Of a stretch of DNA of 64,000 nucleotides, positions 8,415 to 17,447 are shown piece by piece. The stretch is taken from positions 80,548-144,547 of the forward strand of contig JAMPXB010000006.1 of the NCBI GenBank assembly GCA_023701435.1, in the 5' to 3' direction. The stretch comes from Bacteriovoracaceae bacterium (GTDB lineage Bacteria; Bdellovibrionota; Bacteriovoracia; Bacteriovoracales; Bacteriovoracaceae). How positions within the stretch are numbered: the stretch's first letter is position 1; the number at the start of each line of letters is the position of its first letter. The notes under the pieces were generated by a model that made no database searches, was not told where the DNA came from, and was given only the letters and a program-made list of their open reading frames with translations. The translations under genes were made by a program, and so were the position numbers.

Positions 8415-9797
8415 ATGTCAACTTTATGCTGGATCAGACGCGATTTACGACTCCATGATCATGTGGCCCTCTCCAAGGCCTTAGATGAGGGAGAAACCAC
8501 CTTAGTGTTTGTCTTTGATCCGCACATTCTGGGTAAACTTACCGACAAGCATGATCGTCGGGTGACTTTCATTTATCAGTCGCTGCAGGAAATCGAGAGT
8601 GAGCTACAAAAAAAAGGCTCTTCTCTTATTATCCTCTATGGAAACCCCGAAGAAGAAATTCCCAAGCTCGCCGCTCACCTAAAAGTCAGTGGTGTCTATT
8701 GCAACCGCGATTATGAGCCCTATGCTAAAGAGCGCGACAGCAAGGTTGAAAAAAAACTTAAAACCCTCGGCATAAACTTTGAACAGTTTAAAGACTCGGT
8801 GTTCTTTGAAAAACATGAAGTCTTAACCGGCAGCGGGAGCATCTATAAAGTCTTCACTCCCTATAAGAACAAGTGGATTGAAACTTTTGAGAAAAATGAC
8901 AGAACCATTTCCGACTATGAATGCCAGCTAAAAAAGCTTCGCAAATTCTCTCATAAAAAAAATATCCTGGATCATAACTGGTATAAAGAAATTGGTTTCA
9001 TTGAAACTCCTCCTCTTCTTCATGGTGGAACAAAGGCCGCGAAGAAACGACTCCAGCAATTTGAAAAAATCATTGATGACTATGATGAACAGAGAAATTT
9101 TCCCGCGGTAGCTGGAACTTCCAATCTCTCAGTCTATCTTCGTCATGGAAATATTTCCGTAAGAGACATACTAAGAGTGGCCACCGCCCATTCCTCTTCA
9201 GGTGCTAAGACCTGGCTCAGTGAAATTATCTGGCGGGATTTTTATCAGATGATTCTGGATGTTTATCCCCATGTGGTTAAAGGATCCTTTAAGCGCGAGT
9301 ACGATAAAATAAAATATCTTGGCAGTAAGGAAGACTTCCACGCCTGGACCCAAGGGCAGACGGGCTTTCCCCTGGTGGATGCGGCTATGCGTTGTTTAAA
9401 TGAGACCGGCATGATGCATAACCGCCTACGCATGGTGGTGGCTTCTTTTCTTTGTAAGACCCTGCTGGTGGATTGGCGCAAAGGTGAAGAGTACTTTGCC
9501 CACAAGCTTCTGGACTTTGATCTGGCCAGCAATAATGGTGGCTGGCAATGGTCATCGAGTTCCGGTTGTGATGCCCAACCCTACTTTCGGATTTTTAATC
9601 CCTACTCCCAGAGTGAGAAATTTGATTCCCAGGGGGAATTTATCCGCCAGTGGGTTCCTGAACTGCGAGGCCTCAAAGGAAAAGAGATTCATCATCCGGA
9701 GCCACTCCTCGCTCCCGATTATCCTCGACCGATTGTCAGTTATGAACTGAATCGAAAGCGATGTCTGGCCATGTATGAGATAGTTAAAGATCATTAA
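8415..9797 (+). CDS. phrB: Deoxyribodipyrimidine photo-lyase (class I CPD photolyase)
   Basis: A flavoprotein that repairs UV-induced cyclobutane pyrimidine dimers with blue light. It has 460 residues, the normal length. The N-terminal antenna-binding domain starts with LCWIRRDLRLHDH. The FAD-binding domain shows GGTKAAKKRLQQF, LRHGNISVRDILR, the WLSEIIWRDFYQMIL helix, TGFPLVDAAMRCL, MHNRLRMVVASFL and the signature WQWSSSSGCDAQPYFRIFNP. These are photolyase signatures rather than DASH-type features. The gene stands alone between two terminator/promoter regions. No strong Shine-Dalgarno is visible before the ATG. Confidence 0.95.
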   Translation: MSTLCWIRRDLRLHDHVALSKALDEGETTLVFVFDPHILGKLTDKHDRRVTFIYQSLQEIESELQKKGSSLIILYGNPEEEIPKLAAHLKVSGVYCNRDYEPYAKERDSKVEKKLKTLGINFEQFKDSVFFEKHEVLTGSGSIYKVFTPYKNKWIETFEKNDRTISDYECQLKKLRKFSHKKNILDHNWYKEIGFIETPPLLHGGTKAAKKRLQQFEKIIDDYDEQRNFPAVAGTSNLSVYLRHGNISVRDILRVATAHSSSGAKTWLSEIIWRDFYQMILDVYPHVVKGSFKREYDKIKYLGSKEDFHAWTQGQTGFPLVDAAMRCLNETGMMHNRLRMVVASFLCKTLLVDWRKGEEYFAHKLLDFDLASNNGGWQWSSSSGCDAQPYFRIFNPYSQSEKFDSQGEFIRQWVPELRGLKGKEIHHPEPLLAPDYPRPIVSYELNRKRCLAMYEIVKDH

Positions 9798-9852
9798 AAA
9801 ACCATCATGACGCTGTCGGTTATTATTCCCATGAAAAATAGTCATTTCTCGA

Positions 9853-9880
9853 CTGACAACTCGTGCAAATCTGTTACAGT
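9853..9880 (+). promoter_or_regulatory. Candidate sigma-70 promoter for sdhCAB
   Basis: CTGACA and TACAGT are separated by 16 bases, about 60 bases upstream of the sdhC start, in the only intergenic gap before the operon. Both boxes deviate from consensus, so this is a suggestion only. The region otherwise shows no gene. Confidence 0.3.
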
Positions 9881-9942
9881 AAAACCACTTATTTCTGCGA
9901 CTTAAATCCGTTTAATTTATATCTCAAAGGGAGTTCTTTTGT

Positions 9943-10617
9943 ATGATGACATCAGCTGTTAATCATTACTTTCGTTCTTCCATTGGTAGAAAACACCTCG
10001 TTGGTATCACGGGCCTGCTTCTTTGTGGGTTCTTAGTGAGTCACCTATTGGGTAACCTTCTGCTTTTGGTTGGACCTGATGCTTTTAATCTTTACGCCCA
10101 CAAACTGGTTTCTCTGGGTGGTCTTCTTTATGTTCTCGAGGCCGGACTAGCTCTGGTTTTTCTTGTCCACATGTACCTGGCCGTAAGATTGAATTTAGAA
10201 AACCTTCGTTCTCGCGGAAAGTATGCTGTTAAAAAGCGCACTGGTCGTGGAACAACTCTGATGTCAGCAACCATGCCTTACACTGGTATGATTCTTCTGG
10301 TTTTCTTGGTTCTTCACCTGATGAATCTTAAATTCGGATCAGTCTATACAACCGTGGTAGATGGCACTGAAATGCGTGATATCTACAAAACCACCATGGA
10401 ATACTTTGCAAGTCCTGTCAGCGTTGGCTGGTATGTCTTTGCTATGTTCTGTGCTGCTTTCCATACTGCTCATGGTTTCTCTTCTGCTTTCCAGTCACTT
10501 GGTTGGAACCATCCAAAGTATTACGGTAAAGTTAAAATCATTGGCTATCTCTACGCTATTCTGGTCGGCGGCGGTTTCGCTTTCGTATCAGTTTGGGCCT
10601 ATCTGAAGGGAGTGTAA
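9943..10617 (+). CDS. sdhC: Succinate dehydrogenase cytochrome b558 subunit
   Basis: Membrane anchor of succinate:quinone oxidoreductase, of the single-subunit diheme (b558) type known from Bacillus, epsilon-proteobacteria and Bdellovibrio. The 224 residues carry five hydrophobic helices. Histidines suitable as axial haem ligands lie in them: [27 protein letters not shown] and FHTAHGF. It passes electrons from the FeS subunit to quinone in the cytoplasmic membrane. AAGGGAG precedes the start. sdhA begins one base after its stop, so the operon is tightly coupled. Codon use (CTT, GGT, GCT, CGT) is that of a highly expressed gene. Confidence 0.93.
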   Translation: MMTSAVNHYFRSSIGRKHLVGITGLLLCGFLVSHLLGNLLLLVGPDAFNLYAHKLVSLGGLLYVLEAGLALVFLVHMYLAVRLNLENLRSRGKYAVKKRTGRGTTLMSATMPYTGMILLVFLVLHLMNLKFGSVYTTVVDGTEMRDIYKTTMEYFASPVSVGWYVFAMFCAAFHTAHGFSSAFQSLGWNHPKYYGKVKIIGYLYAILVGGGFAFVSVWAYLKGV

Positions 10618-10618
10618 T

Positions 10619-12538
10619 ATGTCTCTTAATCTTGACTCAAAAATTCCGAGCGGCCCTCTCTCTGAAAAATGGGCAAAACATAAATTTGAAATGAAGCGGG
10701 TTAACCCTGCCAACAAAAGAAAGTTCACCGTTATCGTAGTTGGTACTGGTCTGGCCGGAGCTTCTGCTTCAGCAACCCTCGCCGAACTTGGTTACAATGT
10801 TCTTTCATTCTGTATTCAGGATTCAGCTCGTCGTGCTCACTCGATTGCTGCTCAAGGTGGTATCAACGCCGCAAAGAACTATCCAAACGATGGTGACTCA
10901 GTAAAAAACCTTTTCTACGACACCATTAAAGGTGGAGACTACCGTGCACGTGAAGCCAACGTTTACCGTCTGGCCGAAGTGTCCAATAACATCATCGATC
11001 AGATGGTCGCCCAAGGCGTTCCCTTTGCCCGTGAATACGGCGGTTACCTCGATAACCGTTCATTCGGTGGTGCTCAGGTAAGTCGTACCTTCTATGCCCG
11101 TGGACAAACTGGTCAACAGCTTCTTCTCGGTGCCTACTCAGGTATGATGAAGATGGTTTCCAAAGGCAAAATCAAGCAATACAACCGTCGTGAGATGATG
11201 GACCTTGTGACCATCAACGGTAAAGCACGCGGTATCATCGTTCGTAACCTGATTACTGGTGAACTTGAAAGATACGCAGCTGATGCTGTTCTTCTTTGTA
11301 CCGGTGGTTACGGAAACGTTTTCTATCTTTCAACTAACGCTCAGGTTTCTAACGGCTCGGCCGCTTGGAGATGTCACAAGCGTGGTGCAGGATTTGCCAA
11401 CCCTTGCTTTACTCAGATTCACCCTACTTGTATTCCTGTTCACGGAGACTATCAGTCTAAGCTAACCCTTATGTCTGAATCTCTTCGTAACGATGGACGT
11501 GTTTGGGTTCCGAAAAAAGAAGGCGATACTCGTAAGCCAGCTGATATCCCTGATGAAGAAAGAGATTACTACCTTGAGCGCGTTTACCCATCATTCGGTA
11601 ACCTGGCCCCTCGTGACGTATCTTCACGTCAGGCAAAATTCCGTTGCGATGAAGGCAAAGGCGTAGGCCCTACCAAGCAAGCCGTTTATCTGGATTTCCG
11701 TGATGCCATTAAGCGTGACGGTAAAGAAGTTATTGCCGGCAAGTACGGAAACCTCTTTGAAATGTATGAAAGAATCACTGCTGATGATCCTTATAAAACA
11801 CCAATGATGATCTACCCTGCTGTTCACTACACTATGGGTGGTCTGTGGGTGGATTATAACCTTCAATCAACTATTCCAGGACTTCATGTTCTAGGCGAAG
11901 CGAACTTCTCAGATCACGGTGCTAACCGTCTGGGTGCTTCTGCTCTGATGCAGGGTCTGGCCGATGGTTACTTTGTTATCCCGTACACTCTAAGTAATTA
12001 CCTTGCTTCAACTCCACTTGAGAAAGTAACAACTGAAGACAATGCTTTCAAAGATGCTGAGCAGGCAGTAATGCTTCAGACTTCAAAAATTCTGGGCATC
12101 AAAGGTAAGAGAACCGTTTCTGACTTCCACAAGGCCCTAGGCCACATTATGTGGGACAAAGTCGGTATGAGCCGTAACGAAGAAGGACTCAAGTCTGCCA
12201 TTAACGAAATCAGAAAACTTCGTGAAGAATTCTGGCATGACGTGAATGTTCCTGGAGACACTGGTAACTTTAACCTTGAACTTCATAAAGCAACTCGCGT
12301 AGCTGATTATCTTGAGCTTGGTGAACTGATGGCGCTGGACGCTCTTGAGCGTAAAGAGTCTTGCGGCGGTCACTTCCGTGAAGAGTTCCAGACTCCAGAC
12401 AATGAAGCTAGACGCGATGATGAACACTTTACTCACGCTGCTGTATGGGAATACACCGGTCAAAACTCAAGCCCTATCCGTCATACGGAAGAGCTAAAGT
12501 TTGAGAATGTTCAACTTGCTACACGTTCGTACAAATAA
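10619..12538 (+). CDS. sdhA: Succinate dehydrogenase/fumarate reductase flavoprotein subunit
   Basis: Catalytic subunit oxidising succinate to fumarate, bound to the cytoplasmic side of the membrane. It has 639 residues, typical of the b558-linked type. The N-terminal dinucleotide fold is [19 protein letters not shown]. The histidine that covalently holds FAD is in [15 protein letters not shown]. The substrate-site motifs are [30 protein letters not shown] and RDVSSRQ. It lies between sdhC and sdhB with very short gaps. Aerobic succinate oxidation is more likely than fumarate respiration given the neighbouring aerobic genes, but direction cannot be proved from sequence. Confidence 0.96.
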   Translation: MSLNLDSKIPSGPLSEKWAKHKFEMKRVNPANKRKFTVIVVGTGLAGASASATLAELGYNVLSFCIQDSARRAHSIAAQGGINAAKNYPNDGDSVKNLFYDTIKGGDYRAREANVYRLAEVSNNIIDQMVAQGVPFAREYGGYLDNRSFGGAQVSRTFYARGQTGQQLLLGAYSGMMKMVSKGKIKQYNRREMMDLVTINGKARGIIVRNLITGELERYAADAVLLCTGGYGNVFYLSTNAQVSNGSAAWRCHKRGAGFANPCFTQIHPTCIPVHGDYQSKLTLMSESLRNDGRVWVPKKEGDTRKPADIPDEERDYYLERVYPSFGNLAPRDVSSRQAKFRCDEGKGVGPTKQAVYLDFRDAIKRDGKEVIAGKYGNLFEMYERITADDPYKTPMMIYPAVHYTMGGLWVDYNLQSTIPGLHVLGEANFSDHGANRLGASALMQGLADGYFVIPYTLSNYLASTPLEKVTTEDNAFKDAEQAVMLQTSKILGIKGKRTVSDFHKALGHIMWDKVGMSRNEEGLKSAINEIRKLREEFWHDVNVPGDTGNFNLELHKATRVADYLELGELMALDALERKESCGGHFREEFQTPDNEARRDDEHFTHAAVWEYTGQNSSPIRHTEELKFENVQLATRSYK

Positions 12539-12550
12539 GGAGCCCATTTT

Positions 12551-13345
12551 ATGGCATCTACAACAGATACTATGTCGTTAAACCTTAAAATTTGGCGTCA
12601 AAAAGACCCAACCGTAGAAGGTAAACTTGTTGATTATAAAGTGGACAATGTTTCACCAGACCAATCTTTCCTGGAAATGATTGATGTTTTGAATGACCAG
12701 CTTGTCCGCAAAGGCGAAGATCCTATCGCTTTTGACCATGACTGCCGCGAAGGTATTTGTGGTATGTGCTCAATGACAATCGATGGTAAAGCTCACGGCG
12801 GTTTCAAAAACACGACAACTTGTCAGGTTCACATGAGACTTTATAAGAGTGGTGATACTATCGTGATTGAGCCATTCCGCGCTCAGGCCTTCCCGGTTAT
12901 TAAAGACCTTACTGTTGACCGCTCGGCCATTGATAAAGTTATGGCCGCTGGTGGATACGTAACTGCCAACACTGGTAATGCTCCAGATGGTAACGCGATT
13001 CCTATTCCTAAGCCGGTTGCTGATGCTGCTATGGACGCTGCTGCTTGTATCGGTTGTGGTGCTTGCGTAGCTTCTTGTCCAAACGGTTCAGGAATGCTTT
13101 TCATGTCAGCTAAGGTTTCTCAGCTGGCCCTTCTTCCTCAAGGTAAGCCGGAAGCTCCTCGTCGCGCTTTGAATATGGTTTACACTCACGATTCTCTTGG
13201 TTTCGGTAACTGTTCAGTTCACGCTGAATGTGAAGCAACTTGCCCGAAAGGAATTTCTATCGAGCACATTGCCCGCGCTAACCGTGAATATATGAAAGCT
13301 GCTTTCAGCTATCATGAAAAGACACATTCCGAAGGCGGAGCTTAA
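12551..13345 (+). CDS. sdhB: Succinate dehydrogenase iron-sulfur subunit
   Basis: Electron-transfer subunit of complex II, 264 residues. It carries the plant-type [2Fe-2S] cluster motif (CREGICGMC followed by a Cys in NTTTCQVH). The C-terminal domain shows CIGCGACVASCPNGS and a CSVHAECEATCPKGI set that together bind the [4Fe-4S] and [3Fe-4S] clusters. The start follows AAGGAG, twelve bases after sdhA. Its stop codon directly abuts the TTG start of the DMT transporter, and a strong terminator begins 13 bases further on. This is the last gene of the highly expressed part of the operon. Confidence 0.96.
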   Translation: MASTTDTMSLNLKIWRQKDPTVEGKLVDYKVDNVSPDQSFLEMIDVLNDQLVRKGEDPIAFDHDCREGICGMCSMTIDGKAHGGFKNTTTCQVHMRLYKSGDTIVIEPFRAQAFPVIKDLTVDRSAIDKVMAAGGYVTANTGNAPDGNAIPIPKPVADAAMDAAACIGCGACVASCPNGSGMLFMSAKVSQLALLPQGKPEAPRRALNMVYTHDSLGFGNCSVHAECEATCPKGISIEHIARANREYMKAAFSYHEKTHSEGGA

Positions 13346-14212
13346 TTGAAAAATCTGAAGGCCCCGCAAGGGGCCTTTTTTTTGCCCATTTTTATTCTGC
13401 TGCTAGGTATGGTCTCCATTCAGTTTGGAGCGTCCCAGGCCAAAGAACTCTTTCCCGTCCTGGGTGTCGGTGGCACGTCCACTTTAAGGCTGTTGTTTGC
13501 GGGCCTTATCATGGCGGCGGTCTTTCGTCCCTGGAAAGTTAAGTTCACGCCCGCAGTACTAAGAAGCCTCGCCTTCTATGGCGTCTCCTTGGGCTTCATG
13601 AATTTTAGTTTCTATTTTGCGCTGGAGAGAATTCCGCTAGGTATTGCCGTGGCCCTGGAGTTCACAGGTCCTCTGGCGGTGGCCATTTTCTCTTCTCAAA
13701 AAAAGATCGATTACCTCTGGGCCTTACTGGCGGCCGTTGGAATCTTTTTGCTCCTGCCTTTGGATATTAATGCCGAAGCGCTGGACCCAGTGGGCATACT
13801 TTTTGCTCTCATTGCCGGACTCTGCTGGGCCCTTTATATCATCTTCGGTAAGAAGGCCGGAGACACTCTCGCCGGAGGCATTGCTTCCAGCATGGGCATG
13901 CTCATTGCCGCCATGGTGGTGCTGCCCTTTGGACTCGCTGCCGACGGTAGCAAGCTCTTTAATCCCTCTGCTCTTCCTTTAGCTTTAATGGTGGCGGTAT
14001 TCGGCAGTGCTTTGCCTTATACCCTGGAAATGTTTGCTTTAAAGAAAATGCCCACCAAGACCTTTGGTGTGCTGATGAGCATGGAGCCGGCAATTGCTTC
14101 TTTTATAGGACTTCTTTTTTTAAGCGAGGCCTTAACTCTTACCCAATGGCTCGCCATTCTTTGCGTTATGATTTCTTCCCTCGGTAGCTCACTGACTCAA
14201 AAAAATAGCTAA
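13346..14212 (+). CDS. EamA/RhtA-type DMT-superfamily exporter
   Basis: An inner-membrane permease with ten hydrophobic segments and two EamA repeats. It resembles RhtA-like threonine/homoserine exporters (SIQFGASQAKELFPVLGVGGTSTLRLLFAGL near the N-terminus; LALERIPLGIAVALEFTGPL-like segment in the first repeat; MPTKTFGVLMSMEPAIASFIGL in the second). The TTG start is favoured because GCGGAG lies five bases upstream and it directly follows the sdhB stop. The sdh terminator hairpin then forms codons 5-13. Alternative starts are TTG at 13382 or ATG at 13409, but the latter would cut the first membrane helix. Substrate is inferred from family only. Confidence 0.82.
   Translation: MKNLKAPQGAFFLPIFILLLGMVSIQFGASQAKELFPVLGVGGTSTLRLLFAGLIMAAVFRPWKVKFTPAVLRSLAFYGVSLGFMNFSFYFALERIPLGIAVALEFTGPLAVAIFSSQKKIDYLWALLAAVGIFLLLPLDINAEALDPVGILFALIAGLCWALYIIFGKKAGDTLAGGIASSMGMLIAAMVVLPFGLAADGSKLFNPSALPLALMVAVFGSALPYTLEMFALKKMPTKTFGVLMSMEPAIASFIGLLFLSEALTLTQWLAILCVMISSLGSSLTQKNS
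13358..13383 (+). terminator. Strong rho-independent terminator of sdhCAB, inside the next gene
   Basis: A perfect eight-base stem (AAGGCCCC/GGGGCCTT) with GCAA tetraloop and eight T residues. It starts 13 bases after the sdhB stop and lies within the first codons of the DMT exporter, so only read-through or a hidden internal promoter can express that gene. Confidence 0.92.
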
Positions 14213-14274
14213 CGAGATTTGTCATTTCTTTCCTCACAAAGCATGCAAAAATCACTCTCCCTTTGGAGGTGTGC

Positions 14275-15318
14275 ATGAGATGTCTCTTCCTTTTTCTCCT
14301 CTTATTTTCTTTCCCCCTGGGGGCCACCAATCATGAACGTCTCATGAGTCTTAAAACGGTGACCCGTTTTGTTTACGGCTCCTGCAATGATCAAACCGAG
14401 GCCCAGCCCTTGTGGAATGAGATGCTTAAGGCCCGTCCTGATTTTTTTATGTGGGCGGGAGATAATGTCTATGCCGACCGGGAACACAATAAAAGCCTGA
14501 AACTTGCCATCCAAAAGCAGAATAAAATCCCCGCCTACTTAGAATTTAAAAAAGAAGTTCCTATCATGGGTATGTGGGACGACCATGATTTCGGCGGCAA
14601 TAACACTAACGGCTATTTTGAGCACAAGGTTCAGAATCAAAAGCACTTCCTGGATTTTTTAGAAGAACCTGAAAACTCCCAGAGACGTAAACAAGAAGGC
14701 GTCTACACCAGCTACACCTTTGGAAAAATCAAGTTCCTCCTTCTGGATAACCGCTACTTTCTCGATCTTGATCCGGGGGCGGCGATGCTGGGGGAAAAAC
14801 AATGGCAGTGGCTTGAAAAAGAGCTGACGGACTCCCAGGCGAGCATTCATTTTATTATGTCCGGCCTATCCATCCTCTCCCCTGTGCATGCTCTCTCGGA
14901 TGGTTCCTGGGCCAATTATCCTGAGGAGCGAGACCGCTTACTTCTGCTGGTGGAAAAACTAAAGACCAAGGGAGTGGTTTTTCTGACGGGAGACATGCAC
15001 TTTTCCAGCATCTTCAGGCGCCGGGGACATCTGGAGTTTCTCTCCAGTGGCATGACCCATCGGGTGCCGCGAATTTTCTGGGGTTATCTGGGCAGTCGAT
15101 ATGAGACCTCTTTTTTCGGACTTAATTTTGGCGTCGTCGACATTGACTGGGATGAGGATCAACCGATTCTTTCGATGGCCATTCGTAATCGGCGGGGAGA
15201 AGAATTCCACCGGAGGACCTTTCGGCTACAGGACAACCGGTGGATAGAAGATAAAATGTCAGAGAGTGGCTTTGTGGCAGAGAACTTTGGCGGCAACTTC
15301 CTTGATGGAGTCGATTAA
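14275..15318 (+). CDS. Exported PhoD-like alkaline phosphatase/phosphodiesterase
   Basis: A secreted metallophosphoesterase of the PhoD-like family, 347 residues with a signal peptide (MRCLFLFLLLFSFPLGA). Metal-site motifs visible in order are YGSCNDQ, WAGDNVYAD, MWDDHDFGGNN and FLTGDMHFSS, as in PhoD-like enzymes that use Fe/Ca. It would release phosphate from phosphodiesters or monoesters in the periplasm. ATG 14275 was chosen because GGAGG lies six bases upstream; an in-frame TTG twelve bases earlier overlaps that site. The last 60 bases overlap the convergent neighbour. No Tat twin-arginine motif is seen, unlike classical PhoD. Confidence 0.88.
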   Translation: MRCLFLFLLLFSFPLGATNHERLMSLKTVTRFVYGSCNDQTEAQPLWNEMLKARPDFFMWAGDNVYADREHNKSLKLAIQKQNKIPAYLEFKKEVPIMGMWDDHDFGGNNTNGYFEHKVQNQKHFLDFLEEPENSQRRKQEGVYTSYTFGKIKFLLLDNRYFLDLDPGAAMLGEKQWQWLEKELTDSQASIHFIMSGLSILSPVHALSDGSWANYPEERDRLLLLVEKLKTKGVVFLTGDMHFSSIFRRRGHLEFLSSGMTHRVPRIFWGYLGSRYETSFFGLNFGVVDIDWDEDQPILSMAIRNRRGEEFHRRTFRLQDNRWIEDKMSESGFVAENFGGNFLDGVD

Positions 15319-15609
15319 ACGACCTTCGAGTTTCGCCTCCGTAGTACAAGATTCCAGGATCACCTGGTAACCCAGGGCCATGCCGTCAAAACGAACCTGG
15401 CGACCAAAGTTTCCACAAACCACACGAGACTTATCCAGAGGAATTTCCAACTCTTTATTGATCACTAAACTTTTATCACTGATATGAATGGATTCCACAC
15501 CTTCCATCCTAAGGTCCTTAAACTCACAATTTAGGTCTTGGGCAAAAACTTGGTTCTGAAAAAGAACTAAGAATAATAAAAATAAAGAAGCTTGCATCAG
15601 CTTGTTCAT
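15259..15609 (-). CDS. Small secreted hypothetical protein, 116 aa
   Basis: Not recognised. A signal peptide (MNKLMQASLFLLFLVLFQNQVFA) with cleavage after VFA is followed by a beta-rich mature domain of about 93 residues. That domain has four cysteines (LNCEF, VVCGN, ESCTT, VLCHK), probably two disulfides. The start is set by AAGGAGG just upstream of this ATG; an in-frame ATG five codons earlier overlaps the ribosome site. The 3' end overlaps the phosphatase gene by 60 bases in the opposite direction, the longest convergent overlap in the window. Confidence 0.72.
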   Translation of the reverse strand: MNKLMQASLFLLFLVLFQNQVFAQDLNCEFKDLRMEGVESIHISDKSLVINKELEIPLDKSRVVCGNFGRQVRFDGMALGYQVILESCTTEAKLEGRLIDSIKEVAAKVLCHKATL

Positions 15610-15786
15610 CCCTTCCTCCTTCATGTGGCGTGGAATATTTTATGAATAACATGCTGAAATCAAATATGTAATAAGTGCATTTTGGCACTATGTATTTTTT
15701 TTAAAGGCCTGTTCTGGGAGTGAAATCTTTAACTTTCTCTTACAACCGCAAGTTGTCCTTTAGTCCTATTCGTTTTAGGATGAGCT

Positions 15787-16866
15787 ATGTTTATTTACGA
15801 TTCAACCACCCTGGCCTTCATTCAAAAATCAGAAACTTTTTTGAGAGAAATTCTTAAGAAGGCGGGAATCACAGTTCGCAAAAGCCGATTTGAATTCAAT
15901 CGCTATTTATATCCCATCACAGTGGTGGTCTTTGAAGGAAAGGAATGGGGCCACTTCAATGCTCCTTACTTACAAATTGGTCTCAATCGTAAGCTCATTT
16001 ATCTGGCCAAGGACAGTGTGGTTCGCGATGTTTTAAAACATGAGCTGGCCCATTACCTGACCCACATAATGTATAAAGATGTTCGTCCCCATGGAACAGA
16101 ATTTAAGGAAGTGTGTCACCGTTTCGGCTTCCCGGAAGATGTCGCCCAGGCCACCATGAATCTGGATGAAAGTAACCTTTCTAAGGAAGGTGATCTTAAT
16201 TCAGAAAGAATTTTGGAGAAGGTCAAAAAACTCTTGATGCTGGCCCAAAGTTCCAATTCCCATGAAGCTGAACTGGCCACTATTAAGGCCAATGAACTCC
16301 TCTTGCGCCACAACCTTGATTATCTGAGCGACAAAGAAGAGCCCATCTATATGGACCGTTTTCTTATTCGTAAAAGAAAAGATACCAAGATTACGGCGAT
16401 CTATTCCATCTTAAAGCACTTCATCGTACGGCCCGTTATCAGCCAGGGTAAAAACTCCTGCTGCCTGGAAGTCTCCGGCTCCCTCACCAATGTAAAGCTT
16501 GCGGGTTATGTGGCGAATTTTCTTGATCAGGAACTCGATCACCTGTGGGAAGAATCTCGCAAAGAGCACGGTCTTAGCGGACTGCAGGCCAAGAACTCTT
16601 TTTTTCTGGGTGTCGCCGAAGGCTTTAACGAAAAAATGAAGAAGTCTAAAATGAGCTACAGTGAAGCTGACAAGAAGGCGCTCATTGTGGTGGAAAAGAA
16701 GCTCGATTTTGATACTCAAATGATCTATAAGCGCCTCAGTTTTACCCGCTCCGGTCACCAGAGTGATTACAATGCTAATTTGGTTGGTCATGGCAAAGGT
16801 CTCTCCCTTACTATTCGCAATGCTGTAGAGGGCAAAGGGAAGAATCTTTACCTGACGGAGCGATAG
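15787..16866 (+). CDS. SprT-like zinc-metallopeptidase domain protein with DUF2786
   Basis: A 359-residue cytosolic protein. The N-terminal domain is SprT-like: HELAH at 85-89 (HExxH zinc motif) and a third likely ligand at His102 (RPHGTEF). A DUF2786 domain follows at about 137-180 (ERILEKVKKLLMLAQSSNS...EAELATIKANELLLRHNL), and then a C-terminal region of unknown fold. SprT-like proteins in eukaryotes (SPRTN) digest DNA-protein crosslinks; bacterial roles are less known. The start has GGATGAG upstream. It follows a 160-base gap that holds no gene I can see, only a weak 5-bp hairpin near 15672-15690. Confidence 0.82.
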   Translation: MFIYDSTTLAFIQKSETFLREILKKAGITVRKSRFEFNRYLYPITVVVFEGKEWGHFNAPYLQIGLNRKLIYLAKDSVVRDVLKHELAHYLTHIMYKDVRPHGTEFKEVCHRFGFPEDVAQATMNLDESNLSKEGDLNSERILEKVKKLLMLAQSSNSHEAELATIKANELLLRHNLDYLSDKEEPIYMDRFLIRKRKDTKITAIYSILKHFIVRPVISQGKNSCCLEVSGSLTNVKLAGYVANFLDQELDHLWEESRKEHGLSGLQAKNSFFLGVAEGFNEKMKKSKMSYSEADKKALIVVEKKLDFDTQMIYKRLSFTRSGHQSDYNANLVGHGKGLSLTIRNAVEGKGKNLYLTER

Positions 16867-16881
16867 GCGTAAGCTTAATTT

Positions 16882-17028
16882 ATGAAAAATTTTGTCGAGA
16901 TTTTTAAGGCCATTAATAAATACGATCTTGATAATGCACTTACCTTTGAAATTTTTTCGCCTGGACTGATCACCTACAAGATGACCATTCAGGACAAACA
17001 CCTGAGCTCCCCTAACATTGCCCATTAA
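16882..17028 (+). pseudogene. Truncated PaaI-type hotdog thioesterase remnant
   Basis: A 48-codon frame whose product fits the first third of PaaI-family acyl-CoA thioesterases. An N-terminal helix (FVEIFKAINKYDLDNAL) is followed by strands ITYKMTIQDKHLSSPNIAH. In intact members this point continues with the conserved HGG and the catalytic helix. Here a stop codon follows the histidine, and no continuation exists in any frame before the next gene 33 bases later. There is no Shine-Dalgarno before the ATG. I read it as the leftover of a deleted gene, close behind the SprT-like gene. Confidence 0.6.
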
Positions 17029-17060
17029 CACCTACCCATTTTCAAAAAAGGACTTCCTCC

Positions 17061-17447
17061 ATGACTTTACATCCGCTGGCCAAGAGAGCTTTTATTATTG
17101 GAACTGCCCTACTCGCTTTAGGGGTACTGATCGGTGCCTTTGGCGCTCATGGGCTGAAGAACATGGTGGAGGCAGAAAAGCTCGTAACCTTTGAAACTGG
17201 TGTTCGCTATCACTTCTATCACGCTTTCGGTATTTTGATTGTGGGAATTCTGCAGCAGCTTTTTCAAAGCGTGCGCTTGAGCGCTTCCCTCTTTTCTTTT
17301 CTGGTGGGAACACTGCTCTTCTCGTTTAACTGCTACTTGTACGTCATTACCGGCATTAAAACTTTTGCCATGATCGTTCCCATTGGTGGAGTGCTGTTTG
17401 TTATAGGATGGGTCGCGCTGATGCTTAAGATGATTAAGTTAAAATAG
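17061..17447 (+). CDS. DUF423 (YgdD/TMEM256-like) inner-membrane protein
   Basis: A 128-residue protein with four hydrophobic helices. It has the family hallmark GAFGAHGLK after the first helix and FETGVRYHFYHAFGIL before the second. DUF423 proteins are widespread small membrane proteins of unknown biochemical role. Length and motif placement are normal. AAGGAC lies about eight bases upstream of the start. The 3' end overlaps the convergent lipoprotein gene by nine bases. Confidence 0.92.
   Translation: MTLHPLAKRAFIIGTALLALGVLIGAFGAHGLKNMVEAEKLVTFETGVRYHFYHAFGILIVGILQQLFQSVRLSASLFSFLVGTLLFSFNCYLYVITGIKTFAMIVPIGGVLFVIGWVALMLKMIKLK

Noticed and set aside
15672..15690. Short hairpin with following T run in the gap before the SprT-like gene
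   Set aside because: Only five pairs and far from any plus-strand stop codon, so it is not a believable terminator.
16411..17031. A 206-codon minus-strand frame across the SprT-like gene end and thioesterase remnant
   Set aside because: It is a shadow of the plus-strand coding region with no domain pattern and no ribosome site.
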